Shown here one piece after another: positions 1 to 6,924 of a stretch of DNA of 41,794 nucleotides (its first letter is position 1; the number at the start of each line of letters is the position of its first letter). This stretch comes from Bacillota bacterium. Its GTDB lineage: Bacteria; Bacillota; Clostridia; Christensenellales; CAG-138. The stretch spans positions 1 through 41,794 of the forward strand of contig JAEEKE010000065.1 of the NCBI GenBank assembly GCA_016282255.1, given 5' to 3'. Under the pieces are notes generated by a model, which did no database searches, had not been told where the DNA came from, and saw nothing but the letters and a program-made list of their open reading frames with translations. Made by a program: the position numbers and the translations under genes.

Positions 1-931
1 CGCCCTCGATATTGTGCCCGCCGTCGAAGAAAACGAGCGGATCTTCGCTCAAGCGCTCGAAGCGGCCCTTCCATTTGGCGTCCGCAAGGCCGGCGTACAC
101 GGCTTCGTCGGGGATCGAGAGCCCTTCTGTCCGCAGTATCCTCACCGCTTCGAGCATGTTTGCGGCGTTAAGAGGCTGATACAAGCCCAGAAGCGGTAAC
201 CAGCAGTCGGAAAACTCCCGGTAATCGAACAGCGTCCCGTTCGGCGAGCATTCGCGGACCCGGATCAGTTCCCGCACGGTGCGGTAATAATCCGACCCGG
301 TCTCCCCCGTCTTCCTTATTATAACGTCCGCCGCCTCATCGCTCTCGCCGCCGAACAGCACGGGCCTGCCCGGCTTGATGATGCCGGCCTTCTCCCCCGC
401 TATCGCCGCGATCGTGTCCCCGAGGTACTCGGTGTGATCGAGCGCGATGCCGGTGATGACCGAAAGCAGCGGCGTTTCGATGACGTTCGTCGAATCGAGC
501 CTGCCGCCCATGCCGCATTCGAGCACGACGACGTCGACGTTCATCCGCTTGAAAAACTCGAATCCGATCGCGGTGATCAGCTCGAACTCGGTCGGGCTGT
601 CCTCCATCGCGTCCGCGAACGGCCGCACGAACTCCGTCACCTCGGCGAGCATTTCCCGGGAAATATTCGCGCCGTTGACCTGCATCCTCTCCTCGAATTC
701 CTCGATATAGGGCGAGGTGAAGAGCCCCACGTTATAGCCCGCCAGCCTCAGAACGGAGGAGAGCATGGCGCAGAACGAGCCCTTGCCGTTCGTTCCGGCG
801 ACGTGGATGCAGCGAAGCCCCTTCTCGGGGTTCCCGATCATGGAAAGCAGCTCCGTTATGCGTTCAAGCCCCGGGCGGCTGCCCTTCCAGCAGGTGGAAT
901 GGATGTATTGCAGCGTTTCTTCGTAGTTCAT
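1..931 (-). CDS. folC: Folylpolyglutamate synthase / dihydrofolate synthase, 3' end off the window
   Basis: This gene adds glutamates to folates (and may make dihydrofolate) in the cytoplasm, trapping the vitamin in the cell. It is missing from the ORF track because it runs off the left edge. Translating the minus strand from the ATG at 931 gives MNYEETLQYIHST, then the Mur-ligase-type P-loop GTNGKGS near residue 47, FTSPYIEEFEERM, LECGMGGRLDSTN, the ALDHTEYLG motif, and WKGRFE followed by FDGGHN just before the edge, all typical FolC landmarks. About 310 residues are present of the usual 420-440, so the C-terminal domain is cut by the window, not by mutation. The start overlaps the stop of the upstream folate transporter gene by four bases (ATGA), so the two are translationally coupled. 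It should share control by the THF riboswitch. Confidence 0.95.
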   Translation of the reverse strand, partial: MNYEETLQYIHSTCWKGSRPGLERITELLSMIGNPEKGLRCIHVAGTNGKGSFCAMLSSVLRLAGYNVGLFTSPYIEEFEERMQVNGANISREMLAEVTEFVRPFADAMEDSPTEFELITAIGFEFFKRMNVDVVVLECGMGGRLDSTNVIETPLLSVITGIALDHTEYLGDTIAAIAGEKAGIIKPGRPVLFGGESDEAADVIIRKTGETGSDYYRTVRELIRVRECSPNGTLFDYREFSDCWLPLLGLYQPLNAANMLEAVRILRTEGLSIPDEAVYAGLADAKWKGRFERLSEDPLVFFDGGHNIEG

Positions 932-1608
932 TTTGCCTTCGCTTTCTTCCGTTTGTTGTTATCGGAACCGAAGCCCGCCTTTTCGAGCGTCTCGCAGAGC
1001 TTCAGCAGCAGGGGGATCAGGATCAGCTGCATCGCAACGAGGAAGCCGTGCTGGGGAAGCCGATAGACGAACCAGCCCCAGTAGGTCCTGCTGCCGTAGA
1101 GCTGCGCGACCCAGAGCGTGTTTACGAACAGGCCGAGCAGGCAGTTTATCAGCACCGGAACGATGATATTCGGGAAGAACCTTATCCTGTCCCAGCCCTT
1201 TTCGACGCCGAACAGCTCCAGCGGCTTTTTATTGAGGAAGAGGCCGAGCGTTATGCCCATCAGCGCCGCCACGACGGTGAAGCCGGGGTGATACGTTCCG
1301 AACGGGAACAGCAGCGCCGCGATCAGATCGCCCAGGCCGTAGACGAGCATGCCGCTGACCGGGCCGTAGAGCACGGCCGCGACGATCGGCGCCACGAACG
1401 AAAGCGCGACCTTCGCGCCGGGCAGCTTGATCGAGGGCACTATCCTGTCGAGCACCACGTAGAGCGCGGTCAGCATCGCGATAACTACCATGCGGCGCAG
1501 CGCGTACGGCGCGATGGCCTTCGCTCTTGCAGGGGCTGCGGTTTCGCGGACGGCCCCCTCTTCCCCGCCCTCAAGCCTGTTTTCATGTTTGATATTGTTT
1601 TCTTCCAT
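928..1608 (-). CDS. folT: Folate ECF transporter S component (FolT-like)
   Basis: This is probably the substrate-binding membrane subunit of an energy-coupling-factor transporter that imports folate; the shared EcfA/A'/T module is not in this window. The protein has 226 residues with a charged, Glu-rich N-terminal tail (about 35 residues) and then five or six hydrophobic segments, beginning MVVIAMLTALYVVLDR, with the loop LPGAKVALSFVAPIVAAVLYGP and the FPFGTYHPGF segment typical of the FolT/QueT/ThiT-like S-component fold. The ORF track starts 144 bases too early at 1752, inside the riboswitch. I place the start at ATG 1608 because it has a strong AAGGAGG Shine-Dalgarno with good spacing. Folate specificity is inferred from the THF riboswitch upstream and from folC, which overlaps its stop codon. 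Confidence 0.88.
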   Translation of the reverse strand: MEENNIKHENRLEGGEEGAVRETAAPARAKAIAPYALRRMVVIAMLTALYVVLDRIVPSIKLPGAKVALSFVAPIVAAVLYGPVSGMLVYGLGDLIAALLFPFGTYHPGFTVVAALMGITLGLFLNKKPLELFGVEKGWDRIRFFPNIIVPVLINCLLGLFVNTLWVAQLYGSRTYWGWFVYRLPQHGFLVAMQLILIPLLLKLCETLEKAGFGSDNNKRKKAKAK

Positions 1609-1613
1609 AATAA

Positions 1614-1653
1614 AAACCTCCTTTTCGCGATCTCGTCGCTGCAAAAGAGGTTT
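1614..1653 (-). promoter_or_regulatory. Shine-Dalgarno-sequestering hairpin between riboswitch and folT
   Basis: On the minus strand, AAACCTCTTTTGC (1653-1641) can pair with GCGAAAAGGAGGTTT (1628-1614) with small bulges. The right arm contains the whole folT ribosome binding site AAGGAGG. This is a plausible expression platform acting on translation. Because the right arm is followed by TTTTTATT, an intrinsic terminator is an alternative, though the stem is A/T-rich. How the aptamer switches this hairpin is not visible from the sequence alone. Confidence 0.6.
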
Positions 1654-1667
1654 GATCCGATATGCAG

Positions 1668-1779
1668 TCAGCGGGATGCGGTGACAGCACAGCAACCTTT
1701 CCCGTTTGGAAAGCGTTTTCGTTCGGGAATCAACTCCCTGTATTCCCGACACTTCAAAACTCGCTGTCGCCTACTCTGT
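1668..1779 (-). promoter_or_regulatory. Tetrahydrofolate (THF) riboswitch aptamer
   Basis: Read on the minus strand, the leader of the folT-like gene starts CAGAGTAGGCGACAGCG and ends GCTGTCACCGCATCCCGCTG, matching the conserved flanks of the folT-associated THF riboswitch (GAGUAG... and ...GUGA..GCAUCC.CU). I can pair a P2-like helix (GCGACAGC with GCTGTCAC, one C-A mismatch), a P3 hairpin with arms CGGGAAT and ATTCCCG whose loop carries the expected GGGA-GTTG element, and a P4 hairpin CTTTCC/GGAAAG. The family senses reduced folates and controls folate transport and synthesis genes in Bacillota. It sits just downstream of a good promoter and upstream of folT-folC, as expected. Confidence 0.9.
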
Positions 1780-1788
1780 TTGATGCGT

Positions 1789-1817
1789 ATTGTATCACCG
1801 CCGCCCGATAAATACAA
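1789..1817 (-). promoter_or_regulatory. Promoter of the THF riboswitch-folT-folC unit
   Basis: On the minus strand, -35 TTGTAT, a 17-bp spacer and -10 TACAAT. Predicted transcription start is near 1782, a few bases before the aptamer, which fits a riboswitch leader. Confidence 0.75.
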
Positions 1818-1944
1818 GTGGTTGGCGCGTTTTTCTTTGTAATATTTCGTTATTATCCGCGTTTTCGGCTCCCCCGCCGCCCTGATTTTGCGCGCGGTAC
1901 ACAAAAATGTTCGTTTTTCTCCCCCAATTCCTCCATATCTCCGT

Positions 1945-1973
1945 TTCCCTTTTTACTCGTTTGATGCTATAAT
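1945..1973 (+). promoter_or_regulatory. Promoter of the LOG-family gene
   Basis: A perfect extended -10 region (GCTATAAT, hexamer 1968-1973) lies about 50 bases before the LOG gene. The -35 at 17-bp spacing is weak (TTTCCC). Together with the divergent folT promoter it fills the 415-base gap 1609-2023, which otherwise holds only the riboswitch leader and AT-rich spacer. Confidence 0.55.
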
Positions 1974-2023
1974 GATAGTCGGGGATAATGAAGATTCCCT
2001 AATAACCGATCGGAAGAGATGAA

Positions 2024-2656
2024 ATGGAATTCAACGTCTGCGTCTTCGGCGCCTCAAACAACAGGATCCCCGGCGTCTACGTCGACTTTGCCGAGCGCTT
2101 CGGCGCAAGGCTCGCCGAGGAGGGCATGGGCCTCGTATTCGGCGCGGGGCGCACGGGCCTCATGGGCGCTTCGGCGCGCGGTGCGCATTCAAAGGGCGGC
2201 AGGATCATCGGCGTCATCCCGAAGAAGCTCAACGTGCCCGGCATCTATTTTGAGCACTGCACCGAAAGGCTCGAAACGCCCACCATGCACGAGCGCAAGG
2301 CGCTGATGGAGGAGCTGAGCAGCGCGTTCGTCGCCCTCAGCGGCGGCTTCGGCACGCTCGAGGAGCTGATGGAGGTCATCACGCTCAAGCAGCTCGGCTA
2401 TCATTCAAAGCCTATTGTAATAGTTAATATCAACGGCTATTATGATAATTTGCTCGCGCAGTTCCGCCGCTGCGTTTCGGACGGCTTTACCAACGAGCTG
2501 TTCCTCGGGCTCTACAAGGTCGTTACGGACGTCGACGGGGCGATCGAAGCGCTCCGTGAAAGCGAGCTGCCCGATATGCCCGACAAAATGCAGGAGGTCC
2601 TGCTCTCAACGCGCTTCGGCGGCGAGATCCCTCCGGAGCTCGGCAAGCTTAAATGA
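2024..2656 (+). CDS. LOG-family nucleoside monophosphate phosphoribohydrolase (TIGR00730 type)
   Basis: LOG proteins are Rossmann-fold cytosolic enzymes that split the N-glycosidic bond of AMP-like nucleotides (cytokinin riboside monophosphates in plants); the bacterial substrate is usually unknown. The 210-residue protein opens with VCVFGASNN, followed by LVFGAGRTGLMGA, GVIPKKL, MHERKALM and SGGFGTLEELMEV. The arginine in HERKALM and the glutamates of GTLEE match the catalytic set. The usual signature is PGGxGTxxE; here the first position is Ser instead of Pro, a mild deviation. The length is near the family norm. The start at ATG 2024 is preceded by a GGAAGAG ribosome binding site. The next gene begins 11 bases after its stop, so they probably form an operon. 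Confidence 0.88.
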   Translation: MEFNVCVFGASNNRIPGVYVDFAERFGARLAEEGMGLVFGAGRTGLMGASARGAHSKGGRIIGVIPKKLNVPGIYFEHCTERLETPTMHERKALMEELSSAFVALSGGFGTLEELMEVITLKQLGYHSKPIVIVNINGYYDNLLAQFRRCVSDGFTNELFLGLYKVVTDVDGAIEALRESELPDMPDKMQEVLLSTRFGGEIPPELGKLK

Positions 2657-2667
2657 AATAATGTAAT

Positions 2668-3099
2668 ATGGAAAAGAACGATAGATCAATGCATAAACGG
2701 GCGGAACCGCCCGAAAACGAGGCGGGGGAGCGCCCGGGCGGACTGATGGTCTGCGTCACAGGGCGGCACACCTGTGAAAGGCTGCTCGCGGCGGGTGCGC
2801 GTCGGCGCAAATCGGGGCAGAGGCTCTACTGCGTGCACTGCGTACAGCTCAACGAGACCTTCCTCAACAACGACTACGAACCGCTCGCGATCGAATTCCT
2901 GTTCAGCTGCGCCAGCCTCTACGACGCGGAGCTGACCATCCTGCGCGCGGACAACGTGATCGACGCGCTCGTCGAGTTCGCCAAGACCAACCATGTTTCC
3001 AAGATCGTCCTCGGCCAGTCTCCGATCCCGGGACCGGAAAGCTTCACCTCAAGGCTCGCGGCGCGGCTCAGCGACGTGGAGTTCATAATAGGCGACTGA
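2668..3099 (+). CDS. Stand-alone KdpD-type universal stress protein domain
   Basis: The 143-residue product is not a full known enzyme, but its core looks like the USP domain that sits inside KdpD osmosensor kinases: LMVCVTGRHTCERLL, then a partner-swapping middle (AIEFLFSCASLYDAELTIL), RADNVIDALVEFAKTNHVSKIVLGQS and a C-terminal SFTSRLAARLSDVEFIIGD. KdpD carries the equivalent VCVS...SERL and IVVGRS motifs. No sensor, histidine kinase or membrane region is present, so it may bind a nucleotide and act as a small signalling or stress protein. The start is uncertain: ATG 2668 has no clear ribosome binding site, ATG 2689 is an alternative, and the first 25 residues are charged and unconserved-looking. 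It is the second gene of the LOG operon. Confidence 0.7.
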   Translation: MEKNDRSMHKRAEPPENEAGERPGGLMVCVTGRHTCERLLAAGARRRKSGQRLYCVHCVQLNETFLNNDYEPLAIEFLFSCASLYDAELTILRADNVIDALVEFAKTNHVSKIVLGQSPIPGPESFTSRLAARLSDVEFIIGD

Positions 3100-3147
3100 T
3101 TGTAATATTTAAACACCAATATCTTAAATATAAAAGGAGAGAACACA

Positions 3148-3453
3148 ATGGAACTCGATATCAAAGAAGCAAGGGAATACATCGTAAATCAATTCCGCAA
3201 GCAGGGCGATTTCGACTTCATCAAGCCCGCCGATTTCGACGCGATGGTCGACAAGCTGCTCGAGCTCGACGCGGCCTATCTTGAGGAGATCGGCGACGAG
3301 CCCTACGATGAGGACGTAATCTACGACCGCTTCTATGCGGCGCTCAGCGAACAGCAGCCGGCGCTCAAGACCTATCTGATGCGCTTCGTGGACGACTACA
3401 TGGACTTCATGGAGCAGTACCTCGTTTCCGTCGACGCGATCGAATGGGAATAA
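3148..3453 (+). CDS. Small acidic protein of unknown function
   Basis: I do not recognise this 101-residue protein. It is strongly acidic and apparently all-helical (MELDIKEAREYIVNQF, then repeated Asp/Glu/Tyr-rich stretches such as DEPYDEDVIYDRFY and RFVDDYMDFMEQY). It has no signal peptide, membrane segment or cysteine. The gene is well supported: a strong ribosome binding site AAAGGAGAGAA precedes ATG 3148 and codon use matches the neighbours. It lies between the KdpD-like gene and the parS/terminator palindrome, so it closes the first plus-strand unit. A small inverted repeat (ATATTTAA...TTAAATAT, 3111-3137 region) lies upstream. Confidence 0.75.
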   Translation: MELDIKEAREYIVNQFRKQGDFDFIKPADFDAMVDKLLELDAAYLEEIGDEPYDEDVIYDRFYAALSEQQPALKTYLMRFVDDYMDFMEQYLVSVDAIEWE

Positions 3454-3481
3454 GCCGTTAACATTTCGTAATAGTTTCTTG

Positions 3482-3518
3482 TAACGCAAATGTTTCACGT
3501 GAAACATTTGCGTTATTT
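3482..3518 (+). terminator. 34-bp perfect palindrome plus T-run, probable intrinsic terminator enclosing parS
   Basis: Bases 3482-3515 form a perfect 34-bp inverted repeat centred between 3498 and 3499, with arms ending TAACGCAAA and TTTGCGTTA, followed on the plus strand by TTTTT. The position, 28 bases after the stop of the small acidic protein gene, is right for a terminator. The core is a parS site. A perfect palindrome has no built-in loop, so the RNA hairpin would have to open a few central bases. Confidence 0.6.
3491..3506. promoter_or_regulatory. parS site 1 (ParB/Spo0J binding)
   Basis: TGTTTCACGTGAAACA matches the widely conserved bacterial parS consensus exactly as a 16-bp palindrome. 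ParB nucleates here and spreads, and ParA acts on the complex to segregate origins. parA and parB lie 0.9-2.5 kb downstream. Confidence 0.93.
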
Positions 3519-3552
3519 TTCATATTCGGCGCTTATCCGCGCCGTGTCGGTA

Positions 3553-3580
3553 TTGCAGATATCGGAAAATATGCTATAAT
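3553..3580 (+). promoter_or_regulatory. Promoter of comB (and probably parAB)
   Basis: -35 TTGCAG, 16-bp spacer, -10 TATAAT in the context GCTATAAT. It lies 25 bases before the comB start. No other promoter is obvious before parA, so comB-parA-parB may be one transcript. Confidence 0.65.
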
Positions 3581-3605
3581 AAAGAAAACGTTATCGGAGA
3601 AACAC

Positions 3606-4319
3606 ATGAAGATAGACGTAATAACTTATCATGAGTCGATCTATGATCGGCAGATTTCCGAAAGCACGGTCGTTGTCATCGACGTGCTCCGCTGTACGAG
3701 CGCGATGATCAACGCGTTCAGAAACGGCTGTTCGCGGATAATCCCGGTCGTTGAGGCCGGTGATGCGATCATGCTGGCCAGGAATATCGGCCGGTCGGAC
3801 TGCGTGGTCGGCGGAGAACGCGGCTGCAACATAGTGCCGGGGTTCGACGTGGGCAATTCGCCGTTCGAGTACACCGGCGAGCGTGTGAAAGGAAAGACGG
3901 TCATCGTCAGCACCTCTAACGGAACCAACGCGATCTGCGGCGTCAGCAAGGCCAAGAAGGTCTATATCGGCGCTATGAGCAACAGCCGAACATGCGCAAA
4001 GTTTGCTGCACAGAGCGATAACGACGTTCTGTTCGTCTGCTCGGGTACCAACGGCATGATCTCGGCCGACGACTGCATCGCTTGCGGCTCGATCATCAGC
4101 CATATGCTTGATGCAGGGACGGATTGCAGCCTTTCGGATTTTGCCATGATCTGCACCGAGCTTTATAAAGCATGGCGGGATGGGCGCTTCGACCTGCTCA
4201 AAACCTATCACTGCGGGCGTCTGATCGCGCTTGGCTATGGTAAAGACGTTGATTTCTGCCTGACTGAGGACACAACACAGCTCGTTCCCGTATTCGAGGA
4301 CGGAGTTATCAGCATATAA
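3606..4319 (+). CDS. comB: ComB family 2-phosphosulfolactate phosphatase
   Basis: ComB removes phosphate from 2-phosphosulfolactate in the coenzyme M route, but homologues are common in bacteria that do not make coenzyme M, where the substrate is uncertain. The 237-residue protein shows the family pattern: VVVIDVLRCTSAMINAFRNG at the N-terminus, GGERGCNIVPGFDVGNSPFEY near residue 75, VIVSTSNGTNAI, FVCSGTNG, and an Asp/Cys-rich ADDCIACG stretch. Length is normal. The start is supported by a GGAG ribosome binding site. No comA or comC homologue is in the window. It sits exactly between the two parS sites, with the stop codon overlapping the flank of the second one, and is upstream of parAB. The neighbourhood therefore does not explain its metabolic role. 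Confidence 0.88.
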   Translation: MKIDVITYHESIYDRQISESTVVVIDVLRCTSAMINAFRNGCSRIIPVVEAGDAIMLARNIGRSDCVVGGERGCNIVPGFDVGNSPFEYTGERVKGKTVIVSTSNGTNAICGVSKAKKVYIGAMSNSRTCAKFAAQSDNDVLFVCSGTNGMISADDCIACGSIISHMLDAGTDCSLSDFAMICTELYKAWRDGRFDLLKTYHCGRLIALGYGKDVDFCLTEDTTQLVPVFEDGVISI

Positions 4320-4335
4320 TGTTTCACGTGAAACA
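4320..4335. promoter_or_regulatory. parS site 2 (ParB/Spo0J binding)
   Basis: A second exact TGTTTCACGTGAAACA, with the palindrome extending to 20 bp (4318-4337). It occupies the comB-parA gap, 20 bases before the parA start codon, so bound ParB could also affect parA expression. Unlike site 1 it is not followed by a T-run. Confidence 0.93.
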
Positions 4336-4355
4336 TTCGGACGAAAGGAGCTAAA

Positions 4356-5126
4356 ATGGCAAAGTTCATCGCAATCGCCAATCAGAAGGGCGGCGTCGGA
4401 AAGACAACGACCGCCGTTAATCTCGCGACCTGTGTCGCTCAGCAGGGCAAACGGACCCTTCTGATCGATATCGACCCGCAGGGAAACGCCACGAGCGGCC
4501 TCGGCGTCGAGAAGGACCAATGCGAATACAGCATCTACGATATGATTATCAACGGCGTTGAGGCCGAAAAGATCATGCTGCAGACTAAAGTCCGCAATCT
4601 TAAGCTTTTACCGGCGCGCCTCGAGCTTGCGGGCGCCGAGATCGAGCTGGTAAGCTTTATGTCCAGAGAATTCAAGCTAAAGAACGCATTAAGAGGTATT
4701 CAGCATGAGTTTGATTACATCTTTGCCGACTGTCCGCCTTCGCTCGGTCTGCTGACGCTGAACGCGCTTGCCGCCGCCGATACGCTGCTTGTGCCGATAC
4801 AGTGCGAATACTACGCGCTTGAGGGGCTTTCGCAGCTGATGAACACGGTCAGGCTGGTCAAGCAGAACCTTAACCCGCAGCTCGACGTCGAAGGTGTGGT
4901 CATGACGATGTATGATGCCAGGACGAAGCTTTCCAATCAGGTCGTGCAGGAGGTCAAGAAATTCTTCAAGAACAAGGTCTACGATACGATCATACCGCGT
5001 TCCGTCCGGCTCGGGGAGGCGCCGAGTTTCGGTCTGCCGATAACCATGTACGATTCGAAATGCAGCGCATCGAAGGCCTATCGCAACCTCGCCAGCGAAG
5101 TCATAGAGGACGGGGACGAGGAATGA
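4356..5126 (+). CDS. parA: Chromosome partitioning ATPase ParA (Soj)
   Basis: This cytosolic Walker-type ATPase binds DNA as an ATP dimer, interacts with ParB-parS, and drives origin segregation; in Bacillota it also adjusts DnaA activity. The 256-residue protein begins MAKFIAIANQKGGVGKTTTAVNL, with the deviant Walker A motif KGGVGKTT (residues 11-18), followed by LIDIDPQGNATSGLG and FADCPPSLGLLTLNAL (Walker B region), PIQCEYYALEGLSQL and a C-terminal IPRSVRLGEAPSFGLPI, all standard for Soj. The length is typical for a chromosomal, not plasmid, ParA (no N-terminal HTH extension). A strong ribosome binding site AAAGGAG precedes the ATG. parS lies directly upstream and parB directly downstream. 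Confidence 0.97.
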   Translation: MAKFIAIANQKGGVGKTTTAVNLATCVAQQGKRTLLIDIDPQGNATSGLGVEKDQCEYSIYDMIINGVEAEKIMLQTKVRNLKLLPARLELAGAEIELVSFMSREFKLKNALRGIQHEFDYIFADCPPSLGLLTLNALAAADTLLVPIQCEYYALEGLSQLMNTVRLVKQNLNPQLDVEGVVMTMYDARTKLSNQVVQEVKKFFKNKVYDTIIPRSVRLGEAPSFGLPITMYDSKCSASKAYRNLASEVIEDGDEE

Positions 5127-5173
5127 CCTCAACATATTGATGCAATTCAGTCAGCAAATACAGCATATTGAGG
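5127..5173 (+). promoter_or_regulatory. Possible hairpin covering the parB ribosome binding site
   Basis: Directly after the parA stop, CCTCAACATA can pair with TATTGAGG (5166-5173), which overlaps the parB ribosome binding site AGGAG. Only about six pairs are certain. This could make parB translation depend on ribosomes finishing parA, but the structure is short. Confidence 0.3.
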
Positions 5174-5182
5174 AGAAATACT

Positions 5183-6034
5183 ATGAAAGGATTGGGAAAG
5201 GGGCTTGATGCGCTGCTCGGCGGCAGCAGTTATTCGGAAGGCAACACCGTGACCGCGGTCTCCGTGTACCTTATCGACAACAACGCCGACCAGCCGCGCA
5301 AGACTTTCAACGACGATAAGCTCCGCGAGCTTGCAGAGAGCATCGAGCAGCACGGCGTCATTCAGCCCATTATAGTTCAGAGGAAGGGCGACCGCTACCG
5401 CATCATCGCCGGCGAGCGGCGTTTCCGCGCGGCGAGGATGGCCGGTCTCAACGAGGTACCCGTCATCGTGCGCGATCTTAACGAGCAGGAGGTCCGCGAA
5501 GTATCGCTGATCGAAAACCTCCAGCGCGAAAACCTGAATTCGATAGAGGAAGCGCGCGCGATCAAGGCGCTGATGGACGAGCATGACCTGACTCAGGAGC
5601 AGGTCTCCAAGCGCCTCGGACGCTCAAGATCCGCCGTTGCGAACTCCACGCGCCTTTTGGATCTGCCCGAAGCCGTGCAGGAGCTGCTGATCGAAGGCAA
5701 GCTGCAGCCGGGTCACGCGCGCGTCCTTTCCACGATAACGGACGAGGATCTGCTCGTTAAGACCGCCCGTCAGGCCGCGGGCTACGAATGGTCGGTAAGG
5801 GAGACCGAGCAGCGCGTTCAGCAGGTACTCTCACAGAATGAAATGGTAAAAAAGCAGCCGAAGCGCTCAAAAATGTCGAATGACATGAAGCAGGCGCAGG
5901 ACAGGCTGCGCGAGAAGCTCGGAACCAAGGTCGTCCTCAAGGGCGACGAGGACAGGGGAAGCATCGTCATCGATTATTTCAGCAAGGACGAGCTCCTTGC
6001 CGTTTTCGAGAAAATCATGGGCAAAGCGGAGTAA
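5183..6034 (+). CDS. parB: Chromosome partitioning CTPase ParB (Spo0J)
   Basis: ParB binds parS, uses CTP to slide and spread as a clamp, and recruits SMC. The ORF track uses a TTG at 5168, but that codon lies in the ribosome binding site; ATG 5183 (MKGLGKGLDALLGG) follows GAGGAG at good spacing and gives the normal start, 283 residues. Visible landmarks: the N-terminal GLGKGLDALL ParA-contact segment, PRKTFNDDKLRELAESIEQHGVIQPI, the CTP-binding GERRFRAARMAGL box, the ENLQRENLN motif, a HTH region (LTQEQVSKRLGRSRSAVANSTRLLDLP), the GHARVL motif, and a C-terminal dimerisation domain. It follows parA and its cognate parS sites are within 2 kb. Confidence 0.97.
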   Translation: MKGLGKGLDALLGGSSYSEGNTVTAVSVYLIDNNADQPRKTFNDDKLRELAESIEQHGVIQPIIVQRKGDRYRIIAGERRFRAARMAGLNEVPVIVRDLNEQEVREVSLIENLQRENLNSIEEARAIKALMDEHDLTQEQVSKRLGRSRSAVANSTRLLDLPEAVQELLIEGKLQPGHARVLSTITDEDLLVKTARQAAGYEWSVRETEQRVQQVLSQNEMVKKQPKRSKMSNDMKQAQDRLREKLGTKVVLKGDEDRGSIVIDYFSKDELLAVFEKIMGKAE

Positions 6035-6036
6035 AT

Positions 6037-6900
6037 ATGTATCTTGCCAACGAATGGAAGGATTATGAGATAATCGCGGCCGGCAACGGCGAGAAGCTCG
6101 AGCGCTGGGGCAGCGTCATTCTGCTGCGCCCGGATCCGCAGGCGATATGGCCGATGGATGAGCCCGAATACGTCGACGCGCACTACCACCGCTCCTCCTC
6201 GGGCGGCGGCGAATGGAGCTATGCACGGAAGCTCCCCGAAAGCTGGAATATCGGCTACAAGGGCCTGAAATTCATCGTGCGCCCCACGGGGTTCAAGCAC
6301 ACCGGCCTCTTCCCCGAGCAGGCGGTGAACTGGGACTTCATGCAGGCGCGCGTCGTGAACCGCAAGGTGCGCTCAAACAAGCCCTTCCGCGTGCTGAACC
6401 TCTTTGCCTATACCGGGGGCGCTACCTGCGCGCTTGCCCAGGCCGGCGCGGAAGTAGTACATCTTGACGCTGCAAAAGGCATGGTACAGTGGGCAAAAAA
6501 CAATATTGAAGCCTCGGGCCTCGCGCACCGTCCCGTGCGCTTTATCGTTGACGACGCGCTCAAATTCGTCGAGCGCGAAAAGCGGCGCGGCAGGGAATAC
6601 GAGGGCATTTTAATGGATCCTCCGAGCTATGGACGGGGGCCGACGGGCGAGATGTGGAAGATCGAGGACGGGCTGTTCCCGCTCGTTTCCGCCGCAGCGG
6701 AGCTCTTGAGCGAGGACGCGAGCTTCTTCCTCATCAACTCCTATACGACCGGCCTTGCGCCGACGGTCGTCGAAAACGTGCTCCGGCTCGTTCTCAAAGA
6801 CCGCGGCGGGCATTTTGAGGCCGAGGAGATCGGTCTGCCGATCACAAAAAGCGGTCTGATACTGCCCTGCGGCTGCACCGGCCGCTGGTACAGGGATTAA
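6037..6900 (+). CDS. Class I SAM-dependent methyltransferase, RlmI/COG1092-like
   Basis: This is probably an RNA base methyltransferase related to the RlmI/RlmK class, but the target is not known. The 287-residue protein has an N-terminal beta-rich part (LERWGSVILLRPDPQAIW, GFKHTGLFPEQAVNW) and a Rossmann methyltransferase core with motif I VLNLFAYTGGATCALAQAGAEVVHLDAAKG (about residues 122-152), VDDALKFVEREKRRG and the catalytic-region MDPPSYGRG (about 192-200). PUA-domain residues seen at the start of true RlmI are not evident, and I see no conserved Cys pair that would prove an m5C enzyme. It starts two bases after the parB stop, and so is probably in the same transcript. Confidence 0.85.
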   Translation: MYLANEWKDYEIIAAGNGEKLERWGSVILLRPDPQAIWPMDEPEYVDAHYHRSSSGGGEWSYARKLPESWNIGYKGLKFIVRPTGFKHTGLFPEQAVNWDFMQARVVNRKVRSNKPFRVLNLFAYTGGATCALAQAGAEVVHLDAAKGMVQWAKNNIEASGLAHRPVRFIVDDALKFVEREKRRGREYEGILMDPPSYGRGPTGEMWKIEDGLFPLVSAAAELLSEDASFFLINSYTTGLAPTVVENVLRLVLKDRGGHFEAEEIGLPITKSGLILPCGCTGRWYRD

Positions 6901-6924
6901 AACGCGCGGCAAACGCGAAACGCA

